Shown in pieces: positions 7,717 to 16,395 of a stretch of DNA of 64,000 nucleotides; positions within the stretch are counted from its first letter, which is position 1, and each line of letters begins with the position of its first letter. The notes under the pieces were generated by a model. It ran no database searches, was not told the DNA's origin, and saw nothing but the letters and a program-made list of their open reading frames with translations. The stretch spans positions 1,540,310 through 1,604,309 of the forward strand of contig NZ_LMSU01000001.1 in assembly GCF_001429625.1 (NCBI RefSeq). Direction: 5' to 3'. Source of the stretch: Nocardioides sp. Soil805 (GTDB lineage Bacteria > Actinomycetota > Actinomycetes > Propionibacteriales > Nocardioidaceae). The position numbers were made by a program, and so were the translations under genes.

Positions 7717-10695
7717 GTGGGTCTCGGGGAAGAAGTGAAGGACGTCGCGCGGGTGCACCTCCCGCGACCGACCTGGCAGCTGTCGTGGCCCTTCGCCGCG
7801 GTGGCCCTCGTCGGGGGGATCAGCTTCGCGGCCGCGCCCACCTCCGGGGGGACGGTGGAGCCCTGGGTCGCCCTGGCCCTCATGGCGGGCGTCATCGTCC
7901 TGCTGCTGCTCGGACTCCGCCGCACGCACCGCTCGTGGCTGGACTCGGCTCCGGCGTACCTCTTCTTCATCGTCTTCGCCCTCGCCCGTGACGCCAGCGG
8001 CGGCTCGGCCTCGGGGCTGGCCCCGCTCGTCGTCCTGCCCATCCTGTGGCTGGCCCTCACCGGCACCCGCCGGGACCTGGTGGTCGGCGCCGTCCTGACC
8101 GCGGCCGCCTTCACGGTGCCGCTCCTGGTCGTGGGGGCGCCCACCTATCCCGACACCGACTGGCGCCGGGCGCTGCTCTGGACCACGATCGCGGCCCTCG
8201 TGGCGCCCGTGGTGCACCGGCTCGTGCGCCAGCTGGCCACCGAGACCGACCGGGTCGCCCGGGCGGCCGCCGAGATGGACGAGATCATGCGCGGGGCGAG
8301 CCTGACCAGCATCATCTCGACGGACGTCGACGGGACCATCCGCTCCTTCAGCCCCGGCGCCGAGCTGCTCCTCGGCCGGTCGGCGTCCGACGTGGTCGGC
8401 CAGGCGACACCGGCGGCCTTCCACGACGCCGACGAGGTCCGGCAGGCCGCTGCCGAGCTCGGGGTGGAGCCGGGCTTCGACGTCTTCGTGGCCCTGGCCG
8501 GCGCGCCGAGCCGCGCGTGGACCTACGTGCGCTCCGACGGCGCCCGGCGCCACGTCCGCCTCGCCGTCACCGCGCTGCACGGCGCCACGGGCGAGGTCAC
8601 CGGCTACCTCGGGGTCGCCGTCGACGCGACCGCGACCTTCGAGGCCGAGCAGGCGCTGGCCCTCGCCGAGACCCAGTGGCGGATCCTCGTGGAGCACCTG
8701 CCCGACACCACGGTGCTCCTGGTCGACGACGAGCAGCGCGTCCTCCTCGTCGCCGGGGGCGGGCCCATGCGCCAGGGGCTGCGCGACTCGGAGGGACGGG
8801 TCCTCGAGGAGGTGTCCGACGCCGACACCATGCGCGTCCTCGGTCCCCTCGTCGAGGGCGCACTGGTCGGCGTGTCCGGCACGGCGGAGGTGACCTACAC
8901 GCCCTCCGGGGAGCTCCACGAGGTCTTCGTGACCGCCCTTCCGGGGGCGGGCAACGACCGGAAGGCGATGATCCTGGCCCGCGACGTCAGCGCCACCCGC
9001 GCCCGCGAGGCGGCCCTGGTCCGGGCCACCGAGCGCACCGAGCGGCTGATCGCCGGCTCGCCGCACGGGGTGCTGGCGCTGGACCGCAGCGGCCGGGTGG
9101 TGCGGGCCAACGCGGCCGTGGCGAAGCTCCTGCGCCGCAGCGCCGACCGCCTGGTCGGGTCCGAGCTGCCCGACCTCGCCACCGTCGGCGAGGCGCACGC
9201 CGTGGAGCACTACTTCTCCCGGGTCCTCGACGCTGCCGGAGCAGCGGTGGAGGCCGACCTCGACGTCCTGGACCCCTCCGGCGAGGTCGTCCACGTCCTG
9301 CTCAGCGGCCGGCTGCTGTCCCACGACGACCCGGGCGACGACCTCGTGCTGGTCAACGTCCTCGACATGTCGGAGCGGCGTCGCTACGAGGCCAGCCTCG
9401 CCCACCTGGCCCACCACGACGCCCTCACGGGTCTCCCCAACCGGCGCGCGTTCGACGAGGCCCTGCAGCGGCACGTCGGGCTGTGCCAGCGCTACGGCCA
9501 GCGTGGCGCGCTGCTGCTCCTCGACCTCGACCACTTCAAGCAGGTCAACGACACCGTGGGGCACGCGGCCGGCGACGACCTGCTCGTGGGCGTCGCCGCC
9601 GTGCTGCGCGACGGACTGCGCGCCAGCGACACCGTGGCCCGGCTCGGGGGCGACGAGTTCGCGATCCTGCTCCCGGAGGCCGACCGCTCCGAGGCCGATG
9701 TGGTCGCGGCGGCCGTGGTGGCACGCATCCGCGACCACGCCTCCGGCCTCGAGGGGGCGCGCCGCAGGGTGACCGCGAGCGTCGGCGTGGTGACCTTCGC
9801 CGCGGCGGCCGAGCACGACCTCGACCCCCTCGCCCTGGCCGACCTGGTGATGTACGACGCCAAGGAGGCCGGCCGCAACCAGTCGGCAGCGCTGGCGGAG
9901 GGCGGCGAGCACCAGCCGCTGTCGGGCGCCCGCCTGGAGTGGCAGGCCCGTATCGAGGACGCCCTCGCCCACGACGGCTTCGAGCTCCACCTGCAGCCCA
10001 TCGTGGAGCTGGCGACGGGTGAGGTCACCGCCGCCGAGGTGCTGCTCCGCATGCGACTCGACGGCGAGATCGTGCCCCCGCTGCACTTCCTGCCCGTCGC
10101 CGAGCGGGTCGGTCTCATGCCGGAGATCGACGCGTGGGTCGTGCGGCACTCCGTGGAGATGCTGGCGCGGCTGCGGCGCAGCCGCCCCGACCTGCGGCTC
10201 GAGGTCAACCTCTCCGGACACTCGATCGGCCGCCCGGACGTCGAGGACACCATCCGGCAGTCCCTGGAGCGGCACGGGGTCGACCCCGGCGCCCTCATCC
10301 TCGAGGTCACCGAGACGGCCGCGGTGGCCGACCTCGTCGCGGCCCGCGAGTTCGCGGAGCGGATGTCGGCGCTGGGCTGCAAGTTCGCCCTCGACGACTT
10401 CGGGGCCGGCTTCGGCTCCTTCTCCTACCTCAAGCACCTGCTCTTCGACTACGTGAAGATCGACGGCCAGTTCATCTCGCACTGCCACGAGTCGGACATC
10501 GACCGCACCATCCTGCGCTCAATCGTGGGGATCGCCCGCGACCTCGGCAAGCAGACCGTCGCCGAGTTCGTCTCCGACGAGCGGATCCTCCAGGTCGTGC
10601 GGGTCGAGGGCGTCGACTTCGCCCAGGGCTACCTGCCCGGCGCGCCGATGCCAGAGGACCGGTTCGTCGCGCTCCTCGCCACGCAGCACGCCTGA
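7717..10695 (+). CDS. Membrane PAS-GGDEF-EAL c-di-GMP synthase/phosphodiesterase
   Basis: About 992 residues from GTG 7717 (GTG 7735 is an alternative). Five or six N-terminal membrane helices are followed by PAS-like segments (about residues 180-300, 310-420, 430-550), a GGDEF domain and an EAL domain. The cyclase site GGDEF (644-648) is intact, and the inhibitory I-site R-A-S-D (635-638) sits five residues before it, so product feedback is expected. The phosphodiesterase signature is EVL (E774) rather than EAL, but the catalytic Glu, NLSG, EVTET, DDFGAG (from D893), KIDGQ and the late Glu in TVAEF are all present. Both activities look possible; net direction is unknown. Confidence 0.92.
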   Translation: MGLGEEVKDVARVHLPRPTWQLSWPFAAVALVGGISFAAAPTSGGTVEPWVALALMAGVIVLLLLGLRRTHRSWLDSAPAYLFFIVFALARDASGGSASGLAPLVVLPILWLALTGTRRDLVVGAVLTAAAFTVPLLVVGAPTYPDTDWRRALLWTTIAALVAPVVHRLVRQLATETDRVARAAAEMDEIMRGASLTSIISTDVDGTIRSFSPGAELLLGRSASDVVGQATPAAFHDADEVRQAAAELGVEPGFDVFVALAGAPSRAWTYVRSDGARRHVRLAVTALHGATGEVTGYLGVAVDATATFEAEQALALAETQWRILVEHLPDTTVLLVDDEQRVLLVAGGGPMRQGLRDSEGRVLEEVSDADTMRVLGPLVEGALVGVSGTAEVTYTPSGELHEVFVTALPGAGNDRKAMILARDVSATRAREAALVRATERTERLIAGSPHGVLALDRSGRVVRANAAVAKLLRRSADRLVGSELPDLATVGEAHAVEHYFSRVLDAAGAAVEADLDVLDPSGEVVHVLLSGRLLSHDDPGDDLVLVNVLDMSERRRYEASLAHLAHHDALTGLPNRRAFDEALQRHVGLCQRYGQRGALLLLDLDHFKQVNDTVGHAAGDDLLVGVAAVLRDGLRASDTVARLGGDEFAILLPEADRSEADVVAAAVVARIRDHASGLEGARRRVTASVGVVTFAAAAEHDLDPLALADLVMYDAKEAGRNQSAALAEGGEHQPLSGARLEWQARIEDALAHDGFELHLQPIVELATGEVTAAEVLLRMRLDGEIVPPLHFLPVAERVGLMPEIDAWVVRHSVEMLARLRRSRPDLRLEVNLSGHSIGRPDVEDTIRQSLERHGVDPGALILEVTETAAVADLVAAREFAERMSALGCKFALDDFGAGFGSFSYLKHLLFDYVKIDGQFISHCHESDIDRTILRSIVGIARDLGKQTVAEFVSDERILQVVRVEGVDFAQGYLPGAPMPEDRFVALLATQHA

Positions 10696-10729
10696 GTCGC
10701 GCGGTGCCTCGCGGCGCCCGGGGACCGGG

Positions 10730-11884
10730 TCACCTGCGCACGAGCCCGCCGAGGAGCCCGCCAGCCAGCCGTGGGTGGATGAGACCGTCCCCGAGCCCGA
10801 GCGCGACGAGGGTGTCGAAGACGCGCCGGTCGCGTGCCGCAGCCCGAATCCCGGCGTCGACCACCAGCGGTGACCGGGCCAGCCGGGCGGCGAGCCACGT
10901 GTGGCGCAGGTGCTGCGCCAAGAGCCGTCGCACGTCGCGGCGATGAGCGGCGCCCGCGTCGTCCGAACGACCGGAGAGCACCGTGCGGGCGGCGGTGCGG
11001 CCCGCCAGGATCCCCGTCGCCACCGCGTAGTAGATGCCCTCGCCCGTCATCGGGTTGACCAGTCCCGCGGCGTCACCCGCCAGCAGCACGGGGCCGTCGG
11101 GCTGACGCCAGAGCCAGCTGCTGAGGGGCAGGTGGTGACCGCGCCAGCCACTGCCCGAGGACGCGGCGCCGGGGATGAGGACCTCGAGCTGCTCAAGCAG
11201 CACGGCCCGGCTCGGCGGCTCGCGCCGCTCGCCCTCGCGCGGGAGCAGCTCGCCGTACCCCACGTTGAGCAGGCCGTCGCCGCGGTCGAAGGCCCAGGCG
11301 TACGACGGCTGGCGGCGGTCGCCGTAGCGGATGACCTGCCGTCCCCGGAGCTCGGGCGTCGTCGGTGCGTAGCCGCGGATCGCCAGGGCGCGGGAGTCGC
11401 GGCCGCGGCCCAGCAGGGTCTGCCGGACCAGGGAGTGTGCACCGTCGGCGCCCACGACCACGCTCGCCGCGATGTCGCCGGAGACCAGGAGCGGCGAGGT
11501 GGTGAGCGAGGTGACCCGGTGCCGGCGCAGCGTGGCTCCGGCGGCGACGGCGCGCTCCACGAGGCGGGCGTCGAAGACCTTCCGCGGGACGACGCGGGCC
11601 GGCCGGTCCATCGGCCCCGCGACGCGGACCTCACCGTGCGACAGCTCCAGGTCCCGGAGCGGGGTCCAGTCGTCCACGACGTCGCCGGCGCCCACCGTCG
11701 CGAGGGCGTCCAGCGCCTGGGGTGCGATGCCGTCGCCGCACGACTTGTCCCGCGGGAAGTCGCTGCGGTCGAGCATCAGCACCCGCATCGCCGGGTGCTC
11801 GGCGAGGGCACCGACGGCGGTCGCCGCCCCTGCGGGCCCCGCCCCGACGACGACGAGGTCCCAGGCCTCCGCGCTCGTGCCCAC
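10730..11884 (-). CDS. Geranylgeranyl-reductase-family FAD oxidoreductase
   Basis: 384-residue flavoprotein. The FAD-binding Rossmann motif VVVGAGPAGAATA (residues about 11-23) and the family motif DRSDFPRDKSCGDGIAP are clear, as is the second FAD motif VLLAGDAAGLVNPMTGEGIYYA. The geranylgeranyl reductase group reduces isoprenoid double bonds in menaquinone, archaeal lipids or chlorophyll; in actinobacteria a menaquinone tail role is known for MenJ-like members. The start is GTG 11884 with AAGGAG six bases ahead. It lies 65 bases downstream of lutC on the same strand, but shares no obvious pathway with it. Confidence 0.82.
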   Translation of the reverse strand: MGTSAEAWDLVVVGAGPAGAATAVGALAEHPAMRVLMLDRSDFPRDKSCGDGIAPQALDALATVGAGDVVDDWTPLRDLELSHGEVRVAGPMDRPARVVPRKVFDARLVERAVAAGATLRRHRVTSLTTSPLLVSGDIAASVVVGADGAHSLVRQTLLGRGRDSRALAIRGYAPTTPELRGRQVIRYGDRRQPSYAWAFDRGDGLLNVGYGELLPREGERREPPSRAVLLEQLEVLIPGAASSGSGWRGHHLPLSSWLWRQPDGPVLLAGDAAGLVNPMTGEGIYYAVATGILAGRTAARTVLSGRSDDAGAAHRRDVRRLLAQHLRHTWLAARLARSPLVVDAGIRAAARDRRVFDTLVALGLGDGLIHPRLAGGLLGGLVRR

Positions 11885-11949
11885 GGGCGGCTCCTTCTCG
11901 GTGATCGATCACGGGTGGCGGGCGGTCGCTCGGGCCGGCTGGCCGACCC

Positions 11950-12561
11950 TCACTCGACGAGCACGACGTGCAGCGTCCGCGGGCCGTGCACGCCCTCGAC
12001 CCGGTCCAGCTCGATGTCGCTGGTGGCGCTCGGCCCGCTGATCCAGGTGAGCGCGCGCGCGGGGTCCAGCAGGGCCACGGCGTCGGGGACGTCGGCGACG
12101 ACCTGGTCGGCGCGCACGACGCACACGTGCAGGTCGGGCACCAGGCTGATCGCCCGACGGCCCTGGTCCTCGGCGTGGTCCAGCACGATGGTGCCGGTCT
12201 CGGCGATGCCGACGCGGGCGGCGGTCACCACGGCGTCGATCCCGTCCAGGTCGGTGGCGGAGAGCCCGTCGCGGTGTCCTGAGCCTGTCGATGGGTCGAC
12301 CACCGAGCCGGGCACCTCGATCCCCAGCCCGGACGGTACGACGGCGCTGCCGCCGGCCAGCGCGGCGGCCACGGTGGCCGCGACCTCGTCGGCGGCGCAG
12401 CGGGTCACCACGGCGCGGTAGTCCTCGACCCGCTCGACGAAGAGGCCGACCAGGTCGTCCACCGGGCGCACCGTGGGAGGAGGGGGCAGGGGGCCGGCCG
12501 GCTCGACGCCGTCGAGCGCGGCGCGGACCGCGGCCAGGATCTCGTCGCGGGCGCTGGTCAT
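11950..12561 (-). CDS. lutC: Lactate utilization protein C (LUD domain)
   Basis: 203 residues with the LUD domain (LutC/YkgG): GGSAVVPSGLG, GIAETGTIVLDHAEDQGRRAISLVPDLHVCVV and the C-terminal SGPSATSDIELDRVEGVHGPRTLHVVLV, which is highly typical. LutC is the third component of the iron-sulfur L-lactate dehydrogenase complex. ATG 12561 follows GGAGG and overlaps the lutB stop as ATGA, so the two are translationally coupled. Confidence 0.95.
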   Translation of the reverse strand: MTSARDEILAAVRAALDGVEPAGPLPPPPTVRPVDDLVGLFVERVEDYRAVVTRCAADEVAATVAAALAGGSAVVPSGLGIEVPGSVVDPSTGSGHRDGLSATDLDGIDAVVTAARVGIAETGTIVLDHAEDQGRRAISLVPDLHVCVVRADQVVADVPDAVALLDPARALTWISGPSATSDIELDRVEGVHGPRTLHVVLVE

Positions 12562-14039
12562 CGTCGTCCTCCGTCGGTGCGCTGCCACCAGGCACGGAAC
12601 GACTCCGCGGGCGGTGCGGGCAGGTCTCGCGCGGACGTCCACGCCGCGCCCGGGCCGGGCAACCTGCCGGCCGCCCGGCGTCCGCCCGGGAGCGTCGTAC
12701 GACCGAGGCGGTCGAGGACGCGGCCGGCGCCGCCGGAGGCGCGGTGCGCCCACCGCAGCCGGCGGGCGTCGCTGAACGCCCAGGCCGTGGCCCTCATGGC
12801 GACGGCCTCGGGCTTGGGCACGGCGTCGCCGCGGTGGCTGTCCACGACCTGGGCGCGCTGGTCGACGAGCACCGACGGGATGTCGATGCGCACGGGGCAG
12901 ACCTCGAAGCAGGCGCCGCACAGCGACGACGCGTAGGGCAGCGACGCGGTCTGCGGGTCGGAGACGCCGTTGAGCAGGGGGTTGAGGATCGCGCCGATGG
13001 GGCCGGGGTAGACCGAGCCGTAGGCGTGTCCGCCGACCCGCTCGTAGACGGGGCAGACGTTGAGGCAGGCCGAGCAGCGGATGCAGCGCAGGGCCTGGCG
13101 GCCGACGTCGTCGGCCAGCGCGCGGGTGCGGCCGTTGTCGATCAGCACGACGTGCACCTCCTGCGGGCCGTCGCCGGGCGTGACGCCGCTCCACATCGAG
13201 GTGTAGGGGTTCATCCGCTCGCCGGTCGAGGAGCGCGGCAGCAGCCGGAGCAGCGGGTCGAGGTCGCGCCAGGTCGGCACGACCTTCTCGATGCCGACGA
13301 CGCTGATCAGCACCTCGGGCAGCGTCAGGCACATCCGACCGTTGCCCTCGGACTCCACGACCACCAGGGTCCCGGTCTCGGCGACGGCGAAGTTGGCGCC
13401 CGAGACGGCGACCTTGGCCCGCAGGAACTTCTCCCGCAGGTGGGCCCGGGCGGCGGCGGCCAGGACGGAGGGCTCGTCGGTGAGGTCGTCGGGGGCAGGC
13501 CGGCCGACGTCGCCCATCCTGCGCCGGAAGATCTCCCGGATCTCGGCGCGGTTGCGGTGGATCGCCGGGACCAGGATGTGCGAGGGCAGGTCGTCGCCGA
13601 GCTGCACGATGAGCTCGGCCAGGTCGGTCTCCCACGCGGCGATCCCTTCGGCCTCGAGCGCCTCGTTGAGGCCGATCTCGGCGGTCGCCATGGACTTGAC
13701 CTTGACCACCTCGTCGGCACCGTGGGCATGGGTCACCCGGGCGACGATCGCGCAGGCCTCGGCGGCGTCGCGGGCCCAGTGGACCGTCGCCCCGCGAGCC
13801 GTGAGGGAGGCCTCGAGCTGCTCGAGGTGGGTGGCCAGGTCGCGCAGCGCCGCCTCCTTGACGGCAGTCCCGGCGACGCGCAGCTCCTCCCACTCCTCGA
13901 CCTCGGCGACGACCCGGGCCCGCTTGTCGCGGATGGTGTGGGTGGCGTGGGCCAGGTTGTGGCGCAGCTGGGTGTCGCCGAGCGCGGCGCGCGCGGCCTC
14001 GGGGAACGCCGGCATCCCGACGAACGTGCCGCCGGTCAT
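12558..14039 (-). CDS. lutB: Lactate utilization iron-sulfur protein B
   Basis: 493 residues. The N-terminal LUD domain contains KVKSMATAEIGLNEALE, SGANFAVAETGTLVVVESEGN and GPQEVHVVLIDNGRT. Two 4Fe-4S clusters follow: CIRCSACLNVCPVY and CGACFEVCPVRIDIP. The C-terminal tail is Arg/Pro-rich. LutB passes electrons from L-lactate oxidation towards the respiratory chain with LutA and LutC. The gene overlaps lutA and lutC by four bases each (ATGA), giving a strict lutA-lutB-lutC order. Confidence 0.96.
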   Translation of the reverse strand: MTGGTFVGMPAFPEAARAALGDTQLRHNLAHATHTIRDKRARVVAEVEEWEELRVAGTAVKEAALRDLATHLEQLEASLTARGATVHWARDAAEACAIVARVTHAHGADEVVKVKSMATAEIGLNEALEAEGIAAWETDLAELIVQLGDDLPSHILVPAIHRNRAEIREIFRRRMGDVGRPAPDDLTDEPSVLAAAARAHLREKFLRAKVAVSGANFAVAETGTLVVVESEGNGRMCLTLPEVLISVVGIEKVVPTWRDLDPLLRLLPRSSTGERMNPYTSMWSGVTPGDGPQEVHVVLIDNGRTRALADDVGRQALRCIRCSACLNVCPVYERVGGHAYGSVYPGPIGAILNPLLNGVSDPQTASLPYASSLCGACFEVCPVRIDIPSVLVDQRAQVVDSHRGDAVPKPEAVAMRATAWAFSDARRLRWAHRASGGAGRVLDRLGRTTLPGGRRAAGRLPGPGAAWTSARDLPAPPAESFRAWWQRTDGGRR

Positions 14040-14821
14040 GCCCGCTCCCCCGCCCGTGCGCCGACGGCGGGGCCGTCGCTGCGCCCCTCGGAGTCCTCGG
14101 TGGAGGCGAGGATCTCGGCGAGGTGCACGGGGCGTACGCCGGAGCGCTCACGCGAGAGCAGCCCGCCGATGTGCATGAGGCAGGAGTTGTCGCCGGCCAC
14201 CACCATCTCGGCGCCGGTCTCGCGGACGTGGCGCGCCTTGTCGGAGCCCATCGCGACCGAGGTGTCGGCGTTCTTGACCGCGAAGGTTCCACCGAAGCCG
14301 CAGCACTCCTCCGCCTGCGGGAGGTCGACGAGGGTCAGGCCGCGCACCTTCTCGAGGAGCTGCCGCGGCCGATCCCCGACCCCGAGCATCCGCAGCGAGT
14401 GGCAGGTCGGGTGGTAGGTCACCGTGTGCGGGAAGTAGGCCCCGACGTCGGTCACGCCGAGCACGTCGACGAGGAACTCACTCAGCTCGTGGGTCCGCGG
14501 CCCGGTCTGCGCGACCGCCGCCTCCAGGGCCGGGTCGCCGGAGCGGCGGGCCACGATGGAGTGCTGGTGCCGCGCCGAGCCGGCGCACGAGCCGCTCGGC
14601 GTCACGATGGCGTCGTACCCGGCGAAGGCGTCGACGTAGGTGCGCACGACGGGCACGGCCTCGTCGAGGTAGCCGGTGTTGACCATCGGCTGTGCGCAGC
14701 ACGTCTGCGCCGTCGGGAAGTCGACGTCGACCCCCAGCCGGCGCAGCAGCGTGACCACCGCCTTGCCCGTGTCGGGGTAGAGGGCGTCGTTGATGCACGT
14801 GACGAGCAGCGCGACTCTCAT
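14036..14821 (-). CDS. lutA: Lactate utilization protein A (CCG-domain Fe-S oxidoreductase)
   Basis: 261 residues from ATG 14821. Two CCG-type cysteine motifs are visible: TCCAQPMVNTGY with GSCAG, and TYHPTCHS with AEECCGFGGTFAVKN. These ligate the Fe-S clusters of LutA/GlpC/HdrB-like proteins. With LutB and LutC it oxidises L-lactate to pyruvate. It follows the rhamnulokinase gene by 46 bases on the same strand. That position suggests it consumes lactate formed in rhamnose breakdown. Confidence 0.95.
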   Translation of the reverse strand: MRVALLVTCINDALYPDTGKAVVTLLRRLGVDVDFPTAQTCCAQPMVNTGYLDEAVPVVRTYVDAFAGYDAIVTPSGSCAGSARHQHSIVARRSGDPALEAAVAQTGPRTHELSEFLVDVLGVTDVGAYFPHTVTYHPTCHSLRMLGVGDRPRQLLEKVRGLTLVDLPQAEECCGFGGTFAVKNADTSVAMGSDKARHVRETGAEMVVAGDNSCLMHIGGLLSRERSGVRPVHLAEILASTEDSEGRSDGPAVGARAGERA

Positions 14822-14867
14822 GTCGGGCACCCTGCCACGAGATCGGTCGTCCGGGACCACCCCGACG

Positions 14868-16382
14868 TCAACGGCGTTCGGTCCACGAGGTCTCCTGGTG
14901 GTGGGTGGGGGTGGCGACACGGCGGTCTGCGGCGTCCCAGTCGAGGCCGGGGCGCGGGTCGTGGCGTCGTACGTCGTGGGTCCGGCGCACCAGGGCGCGC
15001 ATCGCGGCGAGGTCGGGCAGGTCGGCGCCCAGCGTGCGGGCCTGGACCAGGGCGTTGCCGAGGGCCGCCGCCTCCGCCGGTCCCGCCAGGACGGGCAGGC
15101 CCAGCGCGTCGGAGGTGAGCTGGCACAGCAGGTGGTTCTGCGAGCCGCCGCCGACGACGTGGACGACCTCGAGGTCACGCCCGGCCAGGCGCGCGGCTGT
15201 GCGCAGGTGTCGGCGGTAGGCGAGGGCAAGGCTGTCGAGGACGCACCGGGCGATCTCCCCCGGTGACTGGGGCACGGGCTCCCCGGCCGCCCTGGCCAGC
15301 GCCACGACACGCTCGGGCATGGGGTCGGTCGCGGTGCCCGGCGGGAGCAGGCTGGGGTCGTTGATGTCCACGACCGTGCGCAGCGGGGTCGCCGTGCCGG
15401 CCCCGGCGAGCAGGGACGCGAGGTCGGTGGCCGGTGTGCCCCGTCCCTTCCATGCCCGGACGCACTCCGAGAGGACCCACAGTCCCGTCACGTTCTTGAG
15501 GAACCGCACCGTGCCGTCGACACCGCCCTCGTTGGTGAAGTCGGCCAGCCGGGCGTCCTCGCTCAGCACCGGCCGCTCGAGCTCGAGCCCCACGAGGGAC
15601 CAGGTGCCCGAGGAGATGTAGCCGAAGCCGGCGGTGTCGGCCGGGACCGCGACCACGGCCGACGCCGTGTCGTGGGACCCGACCGCGATGACCGGCACGT
15701 CGGCGTCCAGGCCGAGGTCCGCGGCCACCTCGGGGCGCACCGGTCCCACGACGGAGCCCGCGTCCCGCAGCGGCGGCAGGATCGACCAGGGCAGGCCGAG
15801 GCGGGCCGCGAGGTCGCTCGACCAGGTGCCGGAGGCGATGTCCAGCAGGCCGGTCGTGGACGCGTTGGTGCGCTCGGCGCCGATCCGGCCGGTGAGCCAG
15901 TAGCCCAGCAGGTCCGGCAGCAGGAGGAGTGAGTCGGCCGCCTCCAGGGCAGCGGTGCCGCGGGCGGCGTACAGCTGGAAGACCGTGTTGAACGGCAGCT
16001 CCTGCAGGCCGCTGACGGCGTACAGCTCCTGCGGGGAGACCTGCCGGGCGACCCGTTCCGGGACGCCGGCCGTGCGGGCGTCGCGGTGGCTGTAGGGATT
16101 GCCGAGTAGCTCGCCGTCCCGGTCGAGGAGGCCGTAGTCGACCGCCCACGAGTCGATGCCGATCCCGTGCAGAGGGCCCGAGCGGGCGACGCGGCCGAGG
16201 CCGCCCAGCACCTCGCGGTGGATGCCCAGGATGTCCCAGAAGAGGGAGCGACCGACCGGGACCCCGCCGTTGGGGAACCGGTGCACCTCCTCCAGGGACA
16301 GGTGGTCCGCGCCGACGCGCGCCGCCATGACCCGGCCGCTCGTCGCGCCGAGGTCGACGGCGGCGACCCGCAGCTCCGTCAC
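14868..16382 (-). CDS. rhaB: Rhamnulokinase
   Basis: FGGY-family kinase of 504 residues, converting L-rhamnulose to L-rhamnulose-1-phosphate with ATP. N-terminal AAVDLGATSGRVM (phosphate loop), GIDSWAVDYGLLD, NPYSHRDART, SGLQELPFNTVFQL and the C-terminal GGGSQNHLLCQLTSDALGLPV are the signature of RhaB rather than xylulose or glycerol kinase. The gene is 13 bases downstream of the aldolase/dehydrogenase gene and belongs to the same unit. Confidence 0.95.
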   Translation of the reverse strand: MTELRVAAVDLGATSGRVMAARVGADHLSLEEVHRFPNGGVPVGRSLFWDILGIHREVLGGLGRVARSGPLHGIGIDSWAVDYGLLDRDGELLGNPYSHRDARTAGVPERVARQVSPQELYAVSGLQELPFNTVFQLYAARGTAALEAADSLLLLPDLLGYWLTGRIGAERTNASTTGLLDIASGTWSSDLAARLGLPWSILPPLRDAGSVVGPVRPEVAADLGLDADVPVIAVGSHDTASAVVAVPADTAGFGYISSGTWSLVGLELERPVLSEDARLADFTNEGGVDGTVRFLKNVTGLWVLSECVRAWKGRGTPATDLASLLAGAGTATPLRTVVDINDPSLLPPGTATDPMPERVVALARAAGEPVPQSPGEIARCVLDSLALAYRRHLRTAARLAGRDLEVVHVVGGGSQNHLLCQLTSDALGLPVLAGPAEAAALGNALVQARTLGADLPDLAAMRALVRRTHDVRRHDPRPGLDWDAADRRVATPTHHQETSWTERR

Positions 16383-16395
16383 GACAGCCCCGTCC

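Noticed and set aside
7000..10488. Open frame of more than 1,100 codons on the minus strand over the GGDEF gene
   Set aside because: It is antisense to a protein with clear domains; its composition is His/Gly/Arg-rich without a fold. Only its last 96 codons (DUF1330) are real.
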